Source of the DNA: Petaurus breviceps papuanus
Lineage: Eukaryota; Chordata; Mammalia; Diprotodontia; Petauridae
Length of the DNA: 64,000 nt
Reading direction: 5' to 3'
NCBI GenBank assembly: GCA_028583685.1
Contig: JAMXIF010000077.1
Location: 12,063,363-12,127,362, forward strand
The translations under genes and the position numbers were made by a program. The notes beneath the pieces were generated by a model. The model made no database searches, had not been told where the DNA came from, and saw only the letters and a list, made by a program, of their open reading frames with translations. Shown in pieces: positions 34,861 to 45,064 of this stretch. Each line of letters begins with the position of its first letter. The first letter of the stretch is position 1.

Positions 34861-35718
34861 TTCCCTCTCCTGCTTATGTTTTTGTTTCTTCCTTCTCCCT
34901 TCCCCTCCTTAAAGGTTTTCCTTTTGGCCACCATCTCCCTCAATCTTTGCTCCCTGTGACCCACGTTCTCTATCTACCCTTTCCTCTTACTACTATTTCC
35001 CTTGTTTCTAACTCCCTCCTTCTTTCCCCCCCTCCCACTTACCCTTCCTACTTCTTATAGGGCACAATGGATTTTTATGCTTATCAGAGTATATTATCCC
35101 CTCTTTCACCCCAACCAATTGGAGTAAATTTCATACAGGGCTCCTCTTCCCCCCTCCTTTCCCTGTTTAATAATGAGTTTTTGGGTCTTTTCATGTTAGA
35201 ATCTTAAACTTAATTGATTATGTTGATTCCTCTTTGAACCAGAACAAATGAGAATAATGTTCAAATGATGTTCATCTCCCTCTCTCCTTCTCCTCTACTA
35301 TAGTATGCCTTTTTGCCACTTTATATGGCATAATTTACCTTTTTCTGCCTCATCCTTTCCTTTTATCCTATTACAGTCCCTTTGAACCCCTTAATAAGGT
35401 TTTTTTTTATCATCAGATAAGTTCATTTATACCCACACACTCTATGTATTATCCCTTTTAAAGATCATGACAATCATATAAATTTCAATATTGACAGGTA
35501 TCAGCTTTTCATATAGGGATGGAAACATGTTGCTCTTATTGCATCCCAAATTATGTGCATGTGTGAATGAGTATGGGTGTGTGTGTGTGTGTGTGTGTCT
35601 TTTTTCCTTTTTTAACTTTTTATGTCTTTCTTGAGTCTTGTAATTGGAGATCAGATTTCCCATTGAGCTCTGGCTTTTTCCTCAGGAAACTCTGGAAGTT
35701 CCTTTTTTCATTAAATGA
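34861..35718 (-). other. Long purine-rich L1 inter-ORF spacer with (CA)n
   Basis: About 860 bp separate ORF1 from ORF2, far more than the roughly 60 bp of human L1. On the - strand it is purine-rich and lacks a long frame. A (CA)12 run lies at 35,575-35,598, about 120 bp after the ORF1 stop. The L1 at 54.5 kb has a CA run at the corresponding place. ORF2 translation from such a spacer would need reinitiation or an internal entry, which is inference. Confidence 0.7.
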
Positions 35719-36564
35719 CTATCTCCTTGCCTGAAAGATTATGCTCAGCTTTGCCTGGTAGTGGATCCTTGGTTGCAGTCCTAGCTCTTTTGCATTAAGA
35801 AATACCAAATTCCATTTCCTCTGATCTTTTAATGTAGAAGCTGATAGGTCCTGTATAATCCTGACTGTAGTTCCACAATATTTGAATTGTTTCTTTTTGT
35901 CTGCTTGCAGTATTTTCTCCTTGACCTTGTAATTCTGGAATTTGGCTACTGTGTTTTTTGGAGTTTCCAATTTGGGATCTCTTTCAGGAGTATTCCAGTG
36001 AATTCTTTTGATAACTATTGTACCTTCTGATTCTAGGACTTCAGGGCAGTTATATTTGACAATCTCTTGGAGGATGTTTTCTAGACTGCTTTCTTCGTCA
36101 TGGCTTTCTGGTAGACCACTAATTCTTAGGTTATCTCTCCTGGATCTGTTCTCCAGGTCAGGTGTTTTTCCAGTGAGATATTTTACACTTCTTCTAATTT
36201 TTCAATCTTCATGTTTTGCTTGATTGACTCTTGATGCATCATAATGACTTTAGCTTCAATTTTACTGATTCTAATTTTTAGTGAATTATTTTCTTTGCTT
36301 AGTTTTTGAAGGTCCTTTTTAGGGACATATTTTCTCCAGTTATATTTTGAACCTCCTGTCCCAGTTCACAAATTTTGCTTTTTAAGGGTTTGTTTTCTTC
36401 AGTGAGACTTTTTTTCCAATTTGGTCACTGTAGATTTAAATTTATTTTCTACCTCTATAATTTGGCTTTTTAAATCTTTCTTGAGCCTCTCCAAGAATGC
36501 TTTTTTGGGCTTGAGACCAGTTTATATATCCTTCTGTGGTCTTAGGTGTGAGTACAGAGACCAT
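35719..36564 (-). pseudogene. L1 ORF1 (RNA-binding chaperone), decayed
   Basis: ORF1p coats L1 RNA as a trimer. The start at 36,564 gives MVSVLTPKTTEGY, matching MGSVLTPETTEGY of the second L1 at 55,529, so the start is well supported. The middle should be coiled coil. The best preserved part is the C-terminal RNA-binding half at 35,970-35,719, with KNTVAKFQNYKVKEKILQA and the ending FQARR. The frame is broken in the coiled-coil part near an A-run. The stop at 35,719 falls four codons before the stop used by the other copy. Expected length is about 285 residues. Confidence 0.85.
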
Positions 36565-37640
36565 ATTGTCCTCTGTATTTGGTTGTTCTTGCTTGTATAA
36601 TAAGCTCAGATTTATTTGCTTGCCTTTCCCTTCTCCTCAGCTTCCTTCTTTCCCATTGTGATTTCCTATTTTCTAATTTCTCAGGCTGGGAACTAATGAC
36701 TTGATTGTTGACTTTGTGTGCTATAGCCTCTGGGTGTCTAGACTGAGACCAAGGCCAGGATTCTCAGAGTTTCCACTGAGTTACCCTGAGGCTCACAGAG
36801 TAACCTGTGAGGGAGGGGTGGTCTAGCTGCTTCATATTTCCATCTCTATGCCCCTGGGCTACAGCTCAGTTAGGCTCACCAGCTGGTGGCTGGCACCACT
36901 AGTGTCTGCAGATTCCCCTGGTAGTGCTGAGGTCCACCTGTGGTTGTGTCCTTAATGCTTGCTGGCTCCACCCCCCTGGGCTTTGGTAGCTCTTGCTGGT
37001 CAGATGAAGTGGGGCTTGTAGGGACCCATCCTGCCCTTCACTTCAGAATCCTTACTGCCTCAGTGGCACCCTTTCTCAGTGACTCCTGAGCCTGAGGCAA
37101 TTCTCAGTATTTCGGGATTTTACTCTAGGTGGAACATTTATCTCTGGGTTTTTTAGGTCAGGGAGGGGGAATCAGAGCAGCTAGAGTTTACTTTGCCATC
37201 TTGACCTATGGAAAAATCAGGCAGATGATTTTTAAACTTCCAGGCTGTGGACTGATAACCCCAGGAGAAGCTACTGTCTCTGTGTAGGCCCTGACTTTCT
37301 CTTACCCAGCTCTGATGGATCCTCCTGTCTTGTGGTGAGAACCTGGTGAGATTGCTGCAAATCGCCCTTGGGGTACGTGAGTCTGCTGGCTGGGGCTCCT
37401 TCTTACTCAGCTGTAGTCTGCTGTCTAGTCAGTGCTGGTGTAGCCCCATGTGCTCTGTGTTCTCCCTGCCCCAACCCATACGGGCCCTTTCTGGGCTGGA
37501 TTCTTCCAAGCTCTGTCTCCCAGTAGATTCTGTCACTCTAAAATCTGTTCAGATTCACTTTTTAAAGTTTAGTGGGAGGATTCAGGGAGGAGCTTAGAAA
37601 AGTTAGTGCTTCTATTCCACCATCTTGGCTCCACCCCCAG
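36565..37640 (-). promoter_or_regulatory. L1 5' UTR with two YY1-like boxes
   Basis: On the - strand CAAGATGG occurs at 37,627-37,620, about 14 bp inside the element, and again at 37,203-37,196. The first position fits the YY1 site known at the start of human L1, which directs initiation at the first base. The second box lies 424 bp inside, and the other L1 (54.46 kb) shows the same pair 419 bp apart. The 5' UTR is GC-richer than its surroundings. Confidence 0.7.
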
Positions 37641-37655
37641 ACAGGAAATTTCTTT
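37641..37655. repeat. Target-site duplication, 5' side of L1
   Basis: ACAGGAAATTTCTTT, identical to 30,659-30,673. The pre-insertion locus therefore joined 30,673 to 37,656. Confidence 0.95.
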
Positions 37656-39049
37656 GGTCAGATGACCTGCCTGTGAACAAGTGTAAAAGAAATAAAACCA
37701 TCGTTCTTAACCTGACTACATCTCCTAATGACATATGAACTGGTCTTTTCGTGGAACTTGTTTGTTCTATGCTAGGATTAAAGTATGATTGACTGATTCA
37801 TTCATTGCCATTTCAATTGTTCTTTAAAGTAAGAACTAGAAAGCAAGAGCCAGATAGATATTGGAAGAGAGAAGCCATTTGCACAGTCCCCCATTTCCTG
37901 GATGAAACATTTCACAGGCTTACAGTACATCCAAGGATTCATGTGAATCAGTGAACAATATGGCCCCAGAAGAGAAAGGAAACACATAGGATTGGCAAGG
38001 ATGGAATGACTGAGAAACAATGCCAATTACTGAATCTAGCATCCTTAATAAGAGAAAACCCTGGACAACACTGACTTCAAGCAGACAGACGATTTCTGAG
38101 ACCAAGCAAGTGTTATGTGTTGAGGAAAAACAAAGGATACAGTGATGATGTGAAGTAAACACTGAGGGGAAAATGTAAAGGAAAAGTTGATATAGAGGAA
38201 AAAACTGAATCTTGCTCTTTCTAAATCTGTGAGTTATTTGGATTATACCACTTTAAGGGGAAAGTGTTTACATTCTTCTTTTGAGGAATGCAAATCCAGT
38301 ATTGAACTACAAATATCAAGAATTGTAGAGGTCATTGAAGAGGTGGAAACCTACTATAGAGGGAATGAGGTTAGTTTTGAATGTTTAGGAGCTCAGATAT
38401 CCATTTTTAGGCTTTGATCTTGGGTTTAATAATGCCTAAACTGTGTCAAATGTTTTATGACATTAAGCATAAGGGTCAAAGAAACTTTTCCATTGTTATG
38501 GAGGCCCAAACAAGAGTTTTATTCTTATATTTTCGGTCTAAGCACTGGGTAGGAGAATGAGGAATAAGCTAATCTCTGATGCTCACAGGGGAAACTCTGG
38601 TTGGAATAAGATCCACCGAGAAAAATCATATGAGATGCTTCCCAATAATTGACCTTTGTATATGTTCTCTACTTCTGTTGCAACCACTATGGGTTTCTGT
38701 GTACTCTCCTAAATGAACCTTAAATAATGCTACTTATACTAGTATCCTTAAGACCTCCTCGGTCGAACTACTGGATATTCACACCTTAAATCATCAAGGA
38801 TGGTCCCATGATCTTAAAATTGCACAAAAATTGCAGCTGTTTACTTGAGGTCATTCCTGTACACACACATAGGTATTTATTTTTCAAAGAAGACATATAA
38901 GGTATTATAATGAAAATCACTTAGTGAATGTTTAATTCTACTAACTTTATAGGCAGGGTAACAATGAGTAACAAAAATTTCATCTAAAGGGTATCCCATT
39001 TTCATCTTTAGTCTGTACCATATAATATACAACAAACCTTATTTTCAGT
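37656..39049. other. Repeat-poor stretch, no recognised element
   Basis: Almost 1.4 kb of unique-looking DNA that continues the sequence left of the L1. Several frames of 60-80 codons on both strands have no recognisable motif. A short CA word sits near 38,865. Confidence 0.4.
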
Positions 39050-39237
39050 GTCAGATATAATGATGAAAAGGACCTCAAAGTCACCTAGACCAATTCCCTC
39101 ATTTTTCAGAAGAGGAAACTGAGACCTAGAGAAATTAAGTGACTTGCCCAAGTTCACATAAATATCATACTGAAGAGTCAGGATTTGAACCCATTCATCC
39201 TGATTCAAACTAAAGTATGTTTTCTACTACAACACAC
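39050..39237 (-). repeat. Antisense MAR1/MIR CORE-SINE
   Basis: 'ggacctcaaagtcacctag', 'cagaagaggaaactgagacc', 'aagtgacttgcccaagttc' and 'gtcaggatttgaaccc' give the antisense order. Confidence 0.75.
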
Positions 39238-40357
39238 TTTTAGATAATGGCAGATCATCTTCCAAGTTGGAAAGGAAAAAATCTTAGAATAATTTCTTGT
39301 GGACCAATTTTGATTGAGTATATGACCTCTGGGGCACCTCAAGGTCTAAAATTCCACGTGTCTATGGTTCTAATTCCATTTAAAAATGGAATACAACCAG
39401 ATACTTTCTGGGTATATATTAGTACCACAAATAGTCAAATCATGGCATGCATGCTTTCATAAAATTAGACATGCTTTCTACTTTGGAATTTTAAACTTTC
39501 ATCAAAAATGCAATGAATAGATTTTTTTTTATGAAGCCCACCTGAAATAACAATGAAACAACTGGTTAGCTACTAATCATGATTATAAACATACATGGCT
39601 TTAAAATAAATGCTGAATCTACTGATGAGATATTGTACACTAAAATGTGTTTAGTCCAAGGCTTCCTTGTAAGTAACTATAGAACATTACAATATTATTG
39701 ACATATTTATTTTTCTTCCTACCAGTAGTAGCCATCTATGACACCAATACTTGCAGTGCATACATGGCAAAAAAGAAATCTTCTTTCTGAACACTGAAAA
39801 AGATGGATGTTGTAGGAGGTCTACATTGCTTTGTCCAAATTAAATTGCAATTCAGAGAAGAAATTCCCTAACCTTGAAGCTAAGTCTCAAGGTTGTAGTC
39901 AGACTTATGGGTTTTTTGACAAATCTTTGCTTCTGACTAATATTCCTGAAATTAAGATTTTTTTATTATTTTCCAACCTTTGAGATGAATTCTAAAGAAA
40001 TGATAATGAATGATCATGACTATTATAATATATTAGTAAAGCTATACTATGAAGTTCCAATAAAAGATTTTCTTTGATAGTAATTGCACTAACTGTTGGG
40101 TTAGCCTTAGGTCTTAGTCTCACTATAACCATCTTTCATCCAAAGGAAGATTAATCGAGCAAGACATTTTAGCTATTACTTTTTGGGTTAAAATAAATTT
40201 CAGGTTACAGGGTCCTGAACTCTAACATAGGTATAAACAACACACTGCAATTTCCCACAAATCTGATCTCCGTGAGTCAATGCTTTCAAAGTAATAATAC
40301 TCTTTCCAAACTCATTTCCTTTGGAAAGGTCTCTACTTTTAATCTTAACTTTTTTTT
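39238..40357. other. No recognised element
   Basis: About 1.1 kb of AT-rich DNA. The 71-codon frame at 39,247-39,462 has no recognisable domain. Confidence 0.4.
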
Positions 40358-40433
40358 CTTCCTTTCCTTTCCTTTCCTTTCCTCCATCTCCCTCTCCCAC
40401 CCCCTCCTCCCCCCCCTCCTCCCCCTCCCCCTC

Positions 40434-40529
<96 letters not shown>

Positions 40530-40549
40530 GTCTCTGTCTGTCTGTCTTT
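40358..40549. repeat. Long homopyrimidine compound microsatellite
   Basis: The order is (CCTTT)n, then a (CCT/CCCCT) tract, then (TC) for about 74 bp at 40,436-40,509, then (TCTG)n. Four overlapping frames on both strands (Arg/Glu-rich or Ser/Leu-rich) are artefacts of the dinucleotide run. The tract is nearly pure pyrimidine on one strand up to about 40,509. Confidence 0.95.
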
Positions 40550-41179
40550 CTTCATTCTCCTCATCCTCAATTGAATAATACAATCTTAATACTAGATGAC
40601 ATTCAAGACTCTAGAATGTGAGACTTGTTTCTATCCTGGCCACTGTAGTTATCATCCTGTGCAAGTTTGCTTGTGGAAAAGAGACCTGAGAACCATAGTA
40701 CAATCGATACTAACTGTTATCATTGCAGCAAACAAGCTTTCCTAGGTGTAACAAGATATCCTTGAAGAAGTTGGCAACATGTGTCAAACATGCCAAAATA
40801 TTTCAACCATTACATTCCCTAAAATATTGCTAGGTGCTGTCCAGAACTTTCATCCCAAGAGCACAGGAATAAGAGCAATCCACCAGTTCTCATTCCAGCT
40901 ATCATTATAAAGGATAACATTTGTAGGGAAAGATCCCATCATCCAGGCCAGCACCAACCAACTTCCATGGGTAGACAGATCAACAGGAAAGCCTCACACA
41001 ACCTTACCAACTCCTACAGCCATCATCCAGTAGAATTCTTCCTCTACCATTCTCTTCATCCTGAATTCCTCATATGAGCCTTAGAATTCACATATTGGAA
41101 GTATCCTCTGACTCTGCATCTCCCTTGTATTGAATACCTTCTCTTAGAGTTTAAATTTAAGGAGAGTGCCAAAGCCAAA
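40550..41179. other. Mostly unrecognised, possibly decayed L2
   Basis: The 3' neighbour is an L2 end in sense orientation. The pyrimidine-rich wording around 41,000-41,140 may be its upstream part, but I cannot match specific motifs. Confidence 0.35.
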
Positions 41180-41425
41180 CATGTCTCATTTTTCTCCAGT
41201 CTATATAGCCAGATCTTGCTTTACCAGATCCTAAACTGGGTACCTTTATCTTCCCCAATCTCCCCACCAATTATCAGCCTCCTCTTATGGATTGTCTTCC
41301 ACAATTAGAATTTAAGCTTTTAGAGGACAGTGTGGTTTTTTTTATACTTATAATAGTATTGTCAGTGCTTAGCACATTGCCTGGCACATAGTAAGCAATT
41401 AATAGATGCTAATTAACTGGGTGAA
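41180..41425 (+). mobile_element. L2 3' terminus
   Basis: 'aattagaatttaagctttta', 'gtcagtgcttagcacattgc' and 'ctggcacatagtaagcaatt' are clear L2 end words in sense orientation. Confidence 0.75.
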
Positions 41426-41639
41426 TTGTCTAACCGCTATTTCTCTAGGGGCTTCAGCCCTTGCTTCTTACTGGCAGTAGCTACTGTAGCCTTGGAAAAG
41501 AAAGGTTTCATCATCAAAGTTCTTGGCACTATCAAACAGAAAAAATATCAGAAAACAACATGAATTTATTAATAGAAGATGCATTACCATATATTTTGCC
41601 ACTGAACCCCAAGACAATGGAACCATTTCATCTAACTTG

Positions 41640-41797
41640 TAGCTGATACTTATTATATTTGTATTCTCTCTCTCTCTTAGAATATAAGTTCCCATAGGTC
41701 AGTGTCAGTATCATTTACTTCCTTGTTTGTTTTCCATTTTTTTCCTCTGAGCTTAAAACAATGTTTTGCACACACCAAGTTCTTGATAATTTTTAAA
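41640..41797 (+). mobile_element. Second, more decayed L2 3' terminus
   Basis: 'ttagaatataagttcccata' and 'aacaatgttttgcacacacc' repeat the L2 end order at lower identity, 220 bp after the previous one. Confidence 0.5.
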
Positions 41798-42934
41798 ATT
41801 AATTAATTAGAGGCATTAGAATATCTGACAGTGAAATAAATACTATTTTAAAGTGAACTGGGAGAGACAGCAAGTTAAATGCTCTAATAAAGCTTGATCC
41901 AAGGAAAAGACAATTTCTTGCAATTCCTACAAATAAAAATTCCACCTTTATTAGGATTGGTCCATATAAGCTGGAGTCTATTTGAATGCACAAACTGAAA
42001 CTGATTTCTCTCTGATCACAGAAAAGTTGAAGCTTTCCCAACTAGCACTCCTACAGTCATATTTTTAATACTGCATCCAGCAAGTTCATAATCTCAGGAG
42101 CCAGTCTATCTATCTTGTGTTTTGAAAGTCCCATAAAAATGGATTTTTTTGCAAGCACTTTGTGTTTTTTTAAAGCACAGGAAAAGTTCAATCTAATCTG
42201 TAAGACATCATCAAATTTTTATACCATTAAGGTGATTACATTTGCACACACAATCCAATTATCAAAGATATGGATTGTTACATGTGCAATCAGATTGTGA
42301 AATATCAATCTATATATTTGATATAATTAAAGTTAAGGTTACAGTAAATTTTGTCACAAACCACATTATGTATTACTGTCTTGTGTGCATATAATAATTC
42401 ATTTTTAATCTGTATACTTCAATAAAAATAAATATTTTTCTTCTGGAGTAATTTCACTAAGCAGAACAAGTGACATGCCAAATTATGTTGTTTGTGAATA
42501 ATATTAAAGAAATGACCCAGCAAAGTTGTTTTCAAAATATTGCCTCCGTTTACCAAAAACAAAACAAAAAAGCATCATTAGGGTGACTGTTTTCTTTCCA
42601 GCTATTCCAATAAAAGCTTTTTTAAAAAGATTTAAAAATAAAGTTAATAACTACTAAGGATTGTTACAAGAATAGACAGTGCAAGCTACCACTGATAACC
42701 AGGATTCTATATCCAAGGGCCTCTGACTCAGAATGGTATTTCTTCATGGCAGGACTTATGACCTCAGAAGTGAGAAGAATGAATACTGTCATTAAATATT
42801 TATGTTCAACAGCATTTGTTTCTTCATACTGAGGGCTAAAGGACGACCTACTGGTTTCAAATAGAAAAGAATCATCACTACATTAGAAGAGTACTAAGGC
42901 TAAAGATATTTAAATCACACTTGTACCCCTGCTA
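41798..42934. other. Repeat-poor AT-rich island with a palindrome
   Basis: More than 1.1 kb without recognisable repeats. At 42,242-42,289 lies an imperfect palindrome: TTGCACA and ACAATCC on the left, GGATTGT and TGTGCAA on the right, with a 15-nt centre AATTATCAAAGATAT. Homeodomain- and TCF-like words are frequent around it ('ggtgattac', 'atcaaag'). Function is unknown; conserved non-coding DNA is one reading. Confidence 0.4.
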
Positions 42935-43170
42935 AATCACAGAATTTGAGAAGTAGAAGGGACTTCCATTCAAATAGAGTCTCAGACATTAACTAGTTGT
43001 ATGGACCGGGGCAAGTCATGAAACCTCTGTTTACCGCTCTTTCCCCAATTGTAAAATGAAGATAATAATAGTTTCTAACTTGCAGGGTTGCTGTAAAGAT
43101 CAAGTGGGGTAATATTTTTTAAAGTGCTTAGCACAGAGGTAGAAAACATTCGATGTTATATAAATGATTA
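42935..43170 (+). repeat. MIR/THER1 CORE-SINE
   Basis: 'ggggcaagtcatgaaacctc', 'ccaattgtaaaatgaagata', 'gcagggttgctgtaaagatc' and 'aaagtgcttagcacagag' are in the expected order. Confidence 0.75.
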
Positions 43171-43329
43171 TTGCCTTCTCTTCTTCAGAGATTATCTAAT
43201 AAGAATATTTGGTACAGTATTCCAAAAAAGTGGTCATCGAGATTTTGGTAGAAGACTTCTGATGAGGAGGAACTTGGCACCTTTTAATATAGCTTGCTCC
43301 ACTTAACCTTTAATTCATTCTTTTGAAAT

Positions 43330-43740
43330 GTGTTTTTTCTTACCTTTATTTCAAGTCTAAATTTATATCTCTATCACTTTTGCCAACGTCGCCAATGTCT
43401 GCTCTCTGGAACAATAGATCAATTTTCCTAATATACCAAACATCTACCTTTCTTTTCTAGATTTATCAACCCCATGTTCTTCAATTGATCCTTACAATGC
43501 ATAATCTTGAGGCCCTTAATCATTATGGTTGCTTTCCAGTTTGTCAGTGTTTTTCTTAAAATGCACCCAGAAATGAATCCTGTAGAACCAATGTGGACTG
43601 ATCAGTGCAATGTAAAACAATTTTTTATATTTTATATTTATCTTTATAAAAACAATGTAATATTATTACCTTCTAAGTTCTTCACATTATGCATGTCTCT
43701 TAGAATACAGCCCAATATGCTCATATTCCTTTACTGGTGA
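43330..43740 (-). mobile_element. Antisense CR1/L3 LINE fragment
   Basis: 'cccttaatcattatggttgc', 'aaaatgcacccagaaatgaa', 'caatgtggactgatcagtgc' and 'tagaatacagcccaatatgc' follow antisense CR1 wording, as at 16.2-16.8 kb. The 77-codon frame here is fortuitous. Confidence 0.6.
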
Positions 43741-44849
43741 GCATGTTATATAGTGATTCATCTAACTGATATTGCAATTGACTAAAAAACAAAATAAAAA
43801 AATAACAATGATAGAAATGGGTCTTTTTTTCACAGCGACTATCATATAGATATCTCTTATGTCTGGAACTTATAAGGATAATTTAGTAAATTTAAATAAG
43901 AACTTAAAATTTATTTCTGTTTTATTTCATTTTATTAATTTTACCTATCCATTTAATTCATTGAGTCCTTCCCTGCCCATTTTGATTCAGTTACAGGTAA
44001 TGTGTTAGATATCTCTCCAGCTATCCATGAATGAGAAATCTTCTTAAGAAAACATATTTGTACATAAAATGATATTGAACATAATTTACTCTTTAATTTA
44101 GAAAAAAAAGATTGAAGTACAATATTTCATAGAAAAAAACAGGGTGTAGGAAATTTCAGTTTTGAATGACTATTCTCCCATTCTCTGTACCTCTAGTCAA
44201 CCTCCCTTGGACTTAATTTCTATATCTAGGTAAAAGAGAAATCCTCATTTTCTGCATTATGTATCCCATGCAAATTATGCATTAGTATCTGACTCAACTG
44301 GGTTTAAATGAACTCACTAGTTCCCTTGTAATCACTGAGGCACAAAAGGCTCAAAACGTGACAGTTTAATTAAAGATAAAAAATAATCAGGAGAGGAGAA
44401 ATGACAGGATGGATTAATGAAGAAGATAGAGTCTTGAGTTTGAAATTATAAAAACCTAGAATGAAATTGGTTCTCTAATACTTCAGGATATGTCATTTCA
44501 CCTCCACATATCTCAGGTATCATTTTCCTGAGATCTCTCTATTGAGTCATGGAGAGGTTTTGATGTGCATTCTTGGAAGGAGGTAACCATACCAGGCATT
44601 TTTCTGATGATGAAATAATAAATTATTTGTCTAAAGAAAACTAGTACCTATAGGTGTTCTATATTCTTTTCAGTAACTATAGAAAAAATGTTATTCACTA
44701 AGAGGGAGTAGTCCCTGATTAGGGCTTAAAAATATTCCTTCAATTACTGTATCGCACTGGGTAGGACTGCAACAGGGGGATCCAATGATATGTCTTCAAT
44801 GTTTGTGTTCTTCTCAATAATTCCTTGAAGCACTATTTTTCATAGTTAT
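43741..44849. other. No recognised element
   Basis: About 1.1 kb of AT-rich DNA with A-runs near 43,790 and 44,100. No exon-like or transposon signal was noted. Confidence 0.4.
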
Positions 44850-45030
44850 ATATCCACAGATCAAAGGGTATTCAGAGGCCATCTAGTCTAAAACCTTCCC
44901 ACACACAGCTAAAGAAAGCAAAACCCAAATAAATGAGATTATTTGCCCAAGGTCACACAGGTCAGGGCTGGTTCAGGCAATGAACTCAGGTCTTCTGTCT
45001 CTAGACCCCTTGTTCTTTATACTGTTCCAT
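44850..45030 (-). repeat. Antisense MAR1/MIR CORE-SINE
   Basis: 'aggccatctagtctaaaacc', 'atttgcccaaggtcacacag' and 'gaactcaggtcttctgtctc' give the antisense order. Confidence 0.7.
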
Positions 45031-45064
45031 GCTCCATAGATATACTGATTTGCTTTTCCTCATC

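Larger units (their letters stand above)
30674..37640 (-). mobile_element. Full-length L1 LINE, inactive
   Basis: The element is about 6.97 kb on the - strand and is flanked by a perfect 15-bp duplication. From 5' to 3' it has a 5' UTR (37,640-36,565), ORF1 (36,564-35,719), an unusually long purine-rich spacer (35,718 to about 34,860), ORF2 (about 34,860-31,070), a 3' UTR and an A-tail (T-run at 30,674). Full length with an intact duplication means the whole element inserted in one event. Both ORFs are now decayed, so it cannot move itself. It is younger than the CR1, L2 and MIR layer but old enough for many point changes. Confidence 0.95.

Noticed and set aside
40200-40583. Overlapping frames encoding Arg/Glu-rich or Ser/Leu-rich proteins
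   Set aside because: They are translations of a TC/GA dinucleotide run in several frames on both strands; no gene.
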